Positions 58,184 to 64,000 of a stretch of 64,000 nucleotides of DNA are shown here, in pieces (position 1 is the first letter of the stretch; each line of letters starts with the position of its first letter). Below the pieces are notes generated by a model. That model worked only from the letters and a program-made list of their open reading frames with translations. It made no database searches and was not told the origin of the DNA. The translations under genes were made by a program, and so were the position numbers. Origin of the DNA: Paenibacillus tyrphae (GTDB lineage Bacteria; Bacillota; Bacilli; Paenibacillales; NBRC-103111); contig NZ_JNVM01000006.1 in NCBI RefSeq assembly GCF_000722545.1, positions 1-64,000 of the forward strand, written 5' to 3'.

Positions 58184-59095
58184 GTGGAATCCATCATAAC
58201 TACGCATAATTTATCCAAGCATTACCGTTCACGCAAAGCGGTCGACAAGGTCGATCTGGATATCCGCAAAGGCGATATCTACGGCTTCCTCGGCCCGAAC
58301 GGCGCGGGGAAAACGACGACCATCCGCATGCTCCTCGGACTCATCAGGCCGACGGAAGGCACGATTCACATCTTCGGGAAGGACCTGAGAAAAGAGCAGC
58401 GGGCCATTCTCCACAAGGTCGGCTCACTGGTCGAGTATCCTTCCTATTACGGCCATTTGACCGCTTATGAAAATCTGGAGACGATCCGCCGTATTCTGGA
58501 CGTGCCGAAATCGCGAATCGACGAAGTGCTCGCCATCGTCCGGCTGACCAAGGAAGCGAAGCGCCCGGTCAAGGGCTTCTCCCTCGGCATGAAGCAGCGG
58601 CTCGGCATCGCCTCCGCCCTGCTCGGCCGCCCGGAGCTGCTCATTCTGGACGAACCGACCAACGGCCTCGATCCGACGGGGATCTTGGAAATTCGCGAGC
58701 TGATCAAAGCGATGCCGAAGGAGCATGGCATTACCGTGCTCGTCTCCAGCCACCTGCTCAGCGAAATCGAGCTGATGGCTACCCGCGTCGGCATCATTCA
58801 GCAAGGCGCGATGATGTTCGAGGATACGATCGACAGGCTGCGCGAGCGGGCCCAGAGCAGCATCCGCATCGCGCTGTCGAACCCCGAGAGCGCCCAGCGC
58901 ACGGTCGCACTGACCGGATGCCATGCCGAGCTCCGCGATTCCTCTCTGCTGATAGAGCATCTCTCTGACGATACGCTTGCGGAAATCGTCGTGCTGCTCG
59001 TTCAGTCAGGACACTCGATTTACCGCGTGGAGGAAGTGAAGAAATCGCTGGAAAATATTTTCCTTGAGATGGTCGGGGAGGGAACCAGCTTATGA
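58184..59095 (+). CDS. ABC transporter ATPase (BcrA/LanF-like)
   Basis: A 303-residue ATPase with Walker A GPNGAGKTTT, signature FSLGMKQRLGIA, Walker B LLILDEPTNGLD and H-loop SSHLLSE. A C-terminal extension of about 80 residues (RIALSNPESAQRTVALTGC) is typical of the bacitracin/lantibiotic-immunity subgroup. GTG 58184 has GAGGTG 6 bases upstream; an in-frame ATG at 58163 is an alternative. It overlaps the first permease by four bases (ATGA at 59092-59095). Confidence 0.9.
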   Translation: MESIITTHNLSKHYRSRKAVDKVDLDIRKGDIYGFLGPNGAGKTTTIRMLLGLIRPTEGTIHIFGKDLRKEQRAILHKVGSLVEYPSYYGHLTAYENLETIRRILDVPKSRIDEVLAIVRLTKEAKRPVKGFSLGMKQRLGIASALLGRPELLILDEPTNGLDPTGILEIRELIKAMPKEHGITVLVSSHLLSEIELMATRVGIIQQGAMMFEDTIDRLRERAQSSIRIALSNPESAQRTVALTGCHAELRDSSLLIEHLSDDTLAEIVVLLVQSGHSIYRVEEVKKSLENIFLEMVGEGTSL

Positions 59096-59805
59096 TGTTC
59101 CGGGTGCTGGCTGCCGACTTTCTGAAAATTCGCCGGAAAGCGATCTGGTTTCTGATCTTCCTCGGTCCGATCGGCGTCATTGCGCTGCAGGCGGCCAATT
59201 ACGGACTGCGTTACGATTACTTGATGGAAAAATACGCGGCCAACCCCTGGGGCGCTTTCCTGGGCAACATTCAATTTCTCCTTCCCGTGACGATCCTGCT
59301 CGGCATCGCCATCATTGCGTCGATGATCGCGAGCATCGAGCACCAGATGAATTCGTGGAAGCAACTGCTGGCGCTGCCGATCACGAGAACTGCCGTATTC
59401 AGCGCCAAATTTACGTTATGCGTGCTAATGCTGCTCGTCTCGTGCATCCTGCTGGGCATCGGCATCGTCGGGCTGGGGCTCGGTCTGAAGCTCGGAACGG
59501 ACATACCGCTGATTAACATCGTCAAACTGAGCTTCTATCCGGTGATTGCCGCCTTTCCGGCGTTGGCGCTGCAGCTGTGGCTGTCGGTGACATTAAGGAA
59601 CCAAGCTCTTCCCTTGACGGTCGGCATTCTCGGAGGCGTCCTGTCGCTATATGCCGTCAAGATGCCCGACTGGTTTTTGTGGAAGCTTCCTTCGCTCATG
59701 AACGAAGCGGGCAAACCGGAATATTCGGTCTTTACCGGTCTTGCGGTCGGCATCGTCATTTTCACCATCGGATTACTTCACTTTACGAGACGGGATGTGA
59801 ATTGA
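59092..59805 (+). CDS. ABC-2-type permease 1 (LanE/BcrB-like)
   Basis: A 237-residue membrane protein with six predicted helices. The start is MMFRVLAADFLKIRRKAIWF, typical of BcrB/LanE permeases that begin with a K-I-R-R-K cytoplasmic head. QMNSWKQLLALPITRTAVFSAK is the conserved first-loop motif of the family. It forms the export channel with the second permease. The following gene starts one base later. Confidence 0.87.
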   Translation: MMFRVLAADFLKIRRKAIWFLIFLGPIGVIALQAANYGLRYDYLMEKYAANPWGAFLGNIQFLLPVTILLGIAIIASMIASIEHQMNSWKQLLALPITRTAVFSAKFTLCVLMLLVSCILLGIGIVGLGLGLKLGTDIPLINIVKLSFYPVIAAFPALALQLWLSVTLRNQALPLTVGILGGVLSLYAVKMPDWFLWKLPSLMNEAGKPEYSVFTGLAVGIVIFTIGLLHFTRRDVN

Positions 59806-60540
59806 ATGAGAACGTTTCTGAATGTGCTGCGCTCCGAGTGGCTCAAAATGCGCAAGACCAACATTTGGCTTCTCGTCTTCGTCAGTCCGGTCCTGGCAGG
59901 CCTCGCCGGCTTTGTACAGCCCATGGTTGCGGGCACGCCCGAATGGGAGTTGCTGTTTTCCATGGCGACCGCCGTGCACGCCCTGCTGTTCCTGCCGCTG
60001 CTGACCGGGGTGTTCGCCGCCTTCGTCTGCCGTTACGAGCATGCAGGAGGAGGCTGGAAGCAGGTGCTGGCGCTGCCCATTTCCCGCACGCAGCTTTACT
60101 TGGCCAAATTTGCGATCGTCCTCGCGCTGCTTGCCGTTACCCAGTTGCTGCTGCTCGCCGTCGTTCTGGGTGTCGGGACGGTCCGGGGCTTTACTTCGGC
60201 CGTGCCATGGGACGTTTTTTTGCGAAGCGTACTGGGAGGTTGGGTGGCGACCATGCCGCTGGCCTCCCTTCAAATGCTCGTATCGGTCGCTTGGTCCAGC
60301 TTTGCCGCGCCGCTTGCGATCAATGTCATCTTCACGGTTCCGAATCTGCTTATCGTCAATTCGAGCGACTACGGTCCGTATTACCCTTGGGCACAGCCCA
60401 TCCTGTCCATGATGCCGAAGGGACAGGCGGACTACGGCGCATTTAACGTCCCGCTGGAGACGCTGCTGTTCGTTATTTTAGGAAGCTTCCTCGTCTTCTT
60501 CGCCGGCGGGCTTACTTATTTCCGCAGGAAAGAAATTTAA
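59806..60540 (+). CDS. ABC-2-type permease 2 (LanG-like)
   Basis: A 244-residue six-helix membrane protein, a paralogue of permease 1 (same GGGWKQVLALPISRTQLYLAK loop). It starts MRTFLNVLRSEWLKMRKTN. Together the three genes match the LanFEG architecture for export of lantibiotics or other peptide toxins from the membrane. No lantibiotic structural gene is visible, so resistance rather than self-immunity is likely. Confidence 0.87.
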   Translation: MRTFLNVLRSEWLKMRKTNIWLLVFVSPVLAGLAGFVQPMVAGTPEWELLFSMATAVHALLFLPLLTGVFAAFVCRYEHAGGGWKQVLALPISRTQLYLAKFAIVLALLAVTQLLLLAVVLGVGTVRGFTSAVPWDVFLRSVLGGWVATMPLASLQMLVSVAWSSFAAPLAINVIFTVPNLLIVNSSDYGPYYPWAQPILSMMPKGQADYGAFNVPLETLLFVILGSFLVFFAGGLTYFRRKEI

Positions 60541-60556
60541 TCGGAAGTGTAATAAT

Positions 60557-60590
60557 AAGTAGACCGATCTTCTCATTGGAGGATTCGGTC
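60557..60590 (+). terminator. Hairpin after the ABC genes
   Basis: AGACCGA / TCGGTCT with a loop of about 17 bases, 16 bases after the last permease. The T-run is poor. Confidence 0.45.
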
Positions 60591-60798
60591 TCTTCGCCGT
60601 TGCGATAGGTATTTTTTAGTTTTAATAGAAAAATCGCAATCGATAAGAAACAACGGCGTGTGATCCATGTTACAATAGAATGGCTGCTGAACATTCTTTT
60701 GCCCCTACTTACCGCAATGCAATTCGATGTCGCACGGGAGGAATTAGAGAGAAGTCGTCTAACAGACACCATGCTTTTACAAAGAGAGGAGTAACAAC

Positions 60799-62280
60799 GT
60801 GGAGAACCATACAAAACCAAACGACAGCGGAGGGACATTCGGGAGCAGAGCCAACTTAATGGTCGTTTTGGTTATGATTCTTGGGGTATTTGTAGCTATC
60901 TTGAATGAGACGCTCCTTAATGTCGCTTTGTCCAAAATTATGGCGGATATCGGAATTTTGCCGAGCACCGCTCAATGGTTAACAACCGGATATTTGCTGG
61001 TTATCGGGGTGCTGATCCCGGTCACCGCTTTCTTAATTCAAAAGTTTACGACAAGAACCTTGTTCCTCACGGCCATGAGCTTGTTCACGTTGGGTACGCT
61101 GGCGGCGGCCGTCTCGTCGGGATTCGGCATGCTTCTGCTCGGCAGGATGTTGCAAGCGTCGGGAACCGGCCTGCTGTTTCCGCTGCTGACCAATGTCGTG
61201 CTGGCTACGGTCCCTCTGGAAAAAAGAGGCTCGGCCATGGGAACGATCGGCATCGTCATCACCTTTGCCCCGGCGATCGGACCGACGCTGTCCGGGATCA
61301 TCGTCGAGCATTTCAGCTGGCGGGTGCTCTTTTACAGCGTCATCCCGATTGCGCTGGCGGTCATCGCCATCGCTTATCTGAAGCTTAAGAACGTCACCGA
61401 GACGAGAAATCCGAAAATCGACGTCTTGTCGCTTCTGCTCTCCACCTGTGGATTCGGAGGAATCGTATACGGCTTCAGCAGCGCCGGCGAAGGGCACGGG
61501 GGCTGGTCAAGCAGCGCAGTCCTGATTCCGGTGATCATCGGCGCCGTCGCTTTAGGCTTGTTCGTTTGGAGACAATTGACCTTGGCGGAACCGCTGCTGG
61601 ATCTGAGAACGTTCAAATTCAACGTGTTCAGATTGTCGACGCTGATCATGATGATCGTTATGATGGCGATGTTCTCCGCCATGATGCTGCTGCCGATTTT
61701 CCTTCAGGGCGCGCTCGGTTACAGCCCGCTGCAAGCCGGTCTGGTCATGCTGCCGGGCGGGGTTCTGATGGGCATTATGTCGCCGATTACGGGGCGGCTG
61801 TTCGATAAATTCGGCGCCAAATGGCTGGCGGTCGTCGGGCTGGCGCTGATCGCCAATACGCTGTGGCAGTTTTCCTCGATCTCCCTGTCGACGCCGTACG
61901 CGATGATCATGATTTTGAATACGCTGTTGATGCTGGGGATTTCGATGCTGATGATGCCGGTCATGACCAACGCGTTGAACGAGCTTCCGCCGCGGTTATA
62001 TCCGCACGGCACGGCCATTATCAGCACGCTTCAGCAGGTGTCGGGCGCGGTCGGAACGGCGCTGCTGGTCACGGTGATGACCAACGGCTCCAAGCATTTC
62101 CTGGAAAGCGCCGCGGGTACCAAAGCGGATGCCCCGCTGCCTATCCTCGCGATGATGGCCGGGATGAAGAGCGCGTTTCTGCTGGCCTTCGGCCTGGTCG
62201 TCGCCGCTTGGATCGTTTCGTTCTTCCTGAAACGGGCGCAGCCTTCGGGAGGCGGAGGCGAGCGGGTTTCCGCACATTAA
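60799..62280 (+). CDS. MFS multidrug exporter, DHA2 family (LmrB/EmrB-like)
   Basis: A 493-residue, 14-helix transporter. Helix 1 carries VALSKIMADIGI-type and TAQWLTTGYLL motifs common to EmrB/LmrB (residues about 36-62), and PAIGPTLSGIIVEHFSWR is motif C. GTG 60799 has GAGGAG 7 bases upstream. It is a drug or metabolite exporter; the substrate is unknown. It is monocistronic, with a TACAAT -10-like element at 60671-60676 and a terminator at 62322. Confidence 0.9.
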   Translation: MENHTKPNDSGGTFGSRANLMVVLVMILGVFVAILNETLLNVALSKIMADIGILPSTAQWLTTGYLLVIGVLIPVTAFLIQKFTTRTLFLTAMSLFTLGTLAAAVSSGFGMLLLGRMLQASGTGLLFPLLTNVVLATVPLEKRGSAMGTIGIVITFAPAIGPTLSGIIVEHFSWRVLFYSVIPIALAVIAIAYLKLKNVTETRNPKIDVLSLLLSTCGFGGIVYGFSSAGEGHGGWSSSAVLIPVIIGAVALGLFVWRQLTLAEPLLDLRTFKFNVFRLSTLIMMIVMMAMFSAMMLLPIFLQGALGYSPLQAGLVMLPGGVLMGIMSPITGRLFDKFGAKWLAVVGLALIANTLWQFSSISLSTPYAMIMILNTLLMLGISMLMMPVMTNALNELPPRLYPHGTAIISTLQQVSGAVGTALLVTVMTNGSKHFLESAAGTKADAPLPILAMMAGMKSAFLLAFGLVVAAWIVSFFLKRAQPSGGGGERVSAH

Positions 62281-62321
62281 CAAGATTTAACTCCAGATTC
62301 GCTTTAAGCGATTGCGGACGC

Positions 62322-62363
62322 AAGAAGACAGCTCCTGCCGCATGCAGGGGCTGTCTTCTTTCA
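62322..62363. terminator. Bidirectional terminator between converging genes
   Basis: AAGAAGACAGCTCCTGC (62322-62338) / GCAGGGGCTGTCTTCTT (62344-62360), a 17-bp stem with one mispair and a 5-base loop, between the MFS gene and the ugd gene. Confidence 0.85.
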
Positions 62364-62386
62364 TCAACAAGGAAGTTCAAACAACA

Positions 62387-63760
62387 CTAGCTCGTACCAA
62401 TACCTTCATAATCAAATCCAATATCGCGCAATTCGGTCGCCGGTAAAAAATTGCGTGTGTCCAAAATATAAGGATTTTTCATTGAATCGTACATTCGTTT
62501 CCAATCTAATTGCCGATAGTCCTTCCAATGCGTTAACAATATAAGCGCGTTTGCGCGATCAGCAGTCTCTTCGGCATGATTGCAGAAGTAAACCGGAAGT
62601 TCACCGTGCAAAGTCTGAAACATGTTCATCCCCTTCGGATCGTGGACTTTTATTCTGGCACCAAACTGTAGCAGTTTGTGAATGATCGGTATGGCTTGAG
62701 TTTGACGCGCGTCATCCGTATCCGGTTTGAACGTCAGTCCTAGAATCCCAATGGTCTTTCCGTTTAAGCTTTTTAATTTTTGTTGAATCTTGTGTATACA
62801 AAATTGGTACATCCGTTGGTTGGATTCGACAGCCGCTTTAACGATGGAGAGTTCCTCCCCATACTTTTGGCTAGTCGCCAATAACTCCCCCGTATCTTTT
62901 GGAAAACAGCTGCCGCTCCATCCGCTTGAAACCTGTAAAAACTTCTCTCCGATTCGGGAATCGAGTCCCATCCCTTTTGCAATATCCGAAACATTCGAAC
63001 CAAGTGCTTCTGATAATCTTGCGATTTCATTAATATAGCTGATTTTAACCGCTAAAAAAGCATTTGAAGCATACTTGATCAATTCCGCGCTTTTTGCATC
63101 GGTTTCAAAATAGACGGTTTTCTGACGTTTCGTATTATGTTCATTCGGTAATATATCCCAAATTTTCCCATCGTCAACTAGCTGCTCCACGATCGGTCTA
63201 TACAATTCCCTCATGATCGTTCTTGCTTTAAGATTTAGCGTGCCAATGACAATGCGGTCCGGGAAAAAAATATCTTCTAACGCAAAGCCTTCCCTCAAAA
63301 ATTCAGGGTTACTGATGACGGCAAATTGTTCCTCAGATTTTAATCCTGACGCTTCCTCCAAGATCATGGCGACCAACTCGGCAGTGCCAACCGGAACCGT
63401 GGACTTGTTGACGATGACTGTGAACCGTTCAGCGTTCAGATTCTCTCCAATAGAACGGGCGGCAGCCTTCACAAAGCGCAAATCTGCCGTACCATCGGTG
63501 AGTGATGGCGTACCAACGCAAATAAAAACGACATCCGCATCGTGCACATCATGAAAAGAGACGGAAGCCTTCAATGATGTGCCCGCCTTATGCTGTATAA
63601 GCGAATCAAGGCCTGGTTCAAAGATTGGACTTTTCCCTGCGTTTATACAATTAACCTTGTGCAGATCAACGTCAATAACGGTTGTAGCGTGTCCTACCAT
63701 CGCCAATGCGGCAGCCGTTACACTTCCGACATAGCCAGAACCAACGCATACCACATTCAT
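62387..63760 (-). CDS. ugd: UDP-glucose 6-dehydrogenase
   Basis: A 457-residue enzyme: GSGYVG (7-12) for NAD, CVGTPS, NKSTVPVGTAE, ISNPEFLREG and the catalytic cysteine C285 in GSCFPKDT. It oxidises UDP-glucose to UDP-glucuronate. Its ATG overlaps the stop of the upstream epimerase (63757-63760). UDP-glucuronate feeds the UXS-like enzyme encoded upstream, so the operon probably makes UDP-xylose or a related donor. Confidence 0.93.
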   Translation of the reverse strand: MNVVCVGSGYVGSVTAAALAMVGHATTVIDVDLHKVNCINAGKSPIFEPGLDSLIQHKAGTSLKASVSFHDVHDADVVFICVGTPSLTDGTADLRFVKAAARSIGENLNAERFTVIVNKSTVPVGTAELVAMILEEASGLKSEEQFAVISNPEFLREGFALEDIFFPDRIVIGTLNLKARTIMRELYRPIVEQLVDDGKIWDILPNEHNTKRQKTVYFETDAKSAELIKYASNAFLAVKISYINEIARLSEALGSNVSDIAKGMGLDSRIGEKFLQVSSGWSGSCFPKDTGELLATSQKYGEELSIVKAAVESNQRMYQFCIHKIQQKLKSLNGKTIGILGLTFKPDTDDARQTQAIPIIHKLLQFGARIKVHDPKGMNMFQTLHGELPVYFCNHAEETADRANALILLTHWKDYRQLDWKRMYDSMKNPYILDTRNFLPATELRDIGFDYEGIGTS

Positions 63761-64000
63761 GCCCCATCCCCTCCGGCGAGTTCGCTCAACTGCGAACGGT
63801 AGATCTCAATCGTTCGTAAAAGTCCTTCCTCTAACGTAATTTGAGGTTCCCACCCCAGTAGTTTTTTCGCTTTAACAATGACCGGACAACGCAGTTTGGG
63901 GTCATCCTTCGGGAGGTCATGAAACGTGATGCGGCTATTCGACTTCGTCAGCTTCTTTACAAGCTCCGCAACTTGCAATACCGTGTACTCCAGGGGGTTT
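63757..64000 (-). CDS. UDP-glucuronate decarboxylase/epimerase-like SDR, C-terminal part (cut by window edge)
   Basis: The C-terminal 80 residues of an extended SDR. NPLEYTVLQVAELVKKL followed by DDPKLRCPVIVKAKKLLGW and ITLEEGLLRTIEI are the conserved end of UXS-type (UDP-xylose synthase) and related epimerases. The frame is open to the edge. It is the first visible gene of the operon with ugd. Distinction from a UDP-glucuronate epimerase is not possible from this part. Confidence 0.8.
   Translation of the reverse strand, partial: NPLEYTVLQVAELVKKLTKSNSRITFHDLPKDDPKLRCPVIVKAKKLLGWEPQITLEEGLLRTIEIYRSQLSELAGGDGA

Overview
The window looks like a chromosomal segment of a spore-forming Bacillales, most likely Paenibacillus or a close relative. 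This rests on AGGAGG-type ribosome sites, copper-amine-oxidase-type stalk proteins, a Spo0E-like phosphatase, a YjcZ-like mini-protein, CgeB-like and sps-like spore-surface genes, and Rap/NprR-like (RRNPP) regulators. No rRNA, tRNA or CRISPR array was seen. The species call is inference from gene content only.

Left edge (1-5.6 kb): an AT-rich accessory strip. It holds the start of a TnpB gene, a DHFR/RibD-fold reductase, a foreign-looking GC-rich fragment, a membrane protein/XRE pair, a YjcZ-like mini-gene with a broken second copy, a bicupin oxalate decarboxylase with an altered lid, a dehydrogenase remnant, a DUF2935 protein and a frameshifted methyltransferase.

Nonulosonic-acid cluster (5.7-20.1 kb): a minus-strand operon of about ten genes (17671 down to 7254) faces a plus-strand pair (17841-20104) across a promoter region with a good sigma-K-like site. 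Together they supply every step expected of a legionaminic-acid-like route: 4,6-dehydratase, aminotransferase, acetyltransferase, hydrolysing 2-epimerase, NeuB synthase and nucleotidyltransferase. A second NeuB-like synthase, a class III aminotransferase, a Gfo/Idh oxidoreductase and three paralogous GT-B glycosyltransferases are extra. The closest known model is the sps system of the Bacillus subtilis spore crust.

Regulatory and exported-protein block (20.2-27 kb): an HTH-less TPR regulator translationally coupled to a Phr-like peptide gene, a stalk-domain exported protein, a YrpD-like exported protein, a Spo0E-like phosphatase, an HTH-bearing paralogue of the TPR regulator, and an AraC regulator. 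Iron block (27.2-31.8 kb): a siderophore ABC importer and an EmrB-type exporter behind two tandem Fur boxes. Envelope enzymes follow (32-35 kb): a NodB deacetylase, a VanY-type peptidase, an M14-like peptidase and a broken MFS gene.

Second glycan cluster (35.7-52.7 kb): a perosamine-synthase-like aminotransferase, a stalk-domain protein, a FapR-box-controlled fabH, three small helical proteins, three GT2 enzymes, an RmlD-like reductase, a GT4 with an unusual tail, an arginine-rich mini-protein, two CgeB-like glycosyltransferases and a complete dTDP-rhamnose operon in the same order as B. subtilis spsIJKL. This is best read as a spore-surface rhamnose-glycan locus.

Right side (52.8-64 kb): a 1027-residue exported LRR/stalk/MORN protein, a two-component system with a BcrAB/LanFEG-type ABC exporter, a 14-helix MFS drug exporter, and the start of a UDP-glucuronate/UDP-xylose-type operon (Ugd plus a UXS-like epimerase) that runs off the window.
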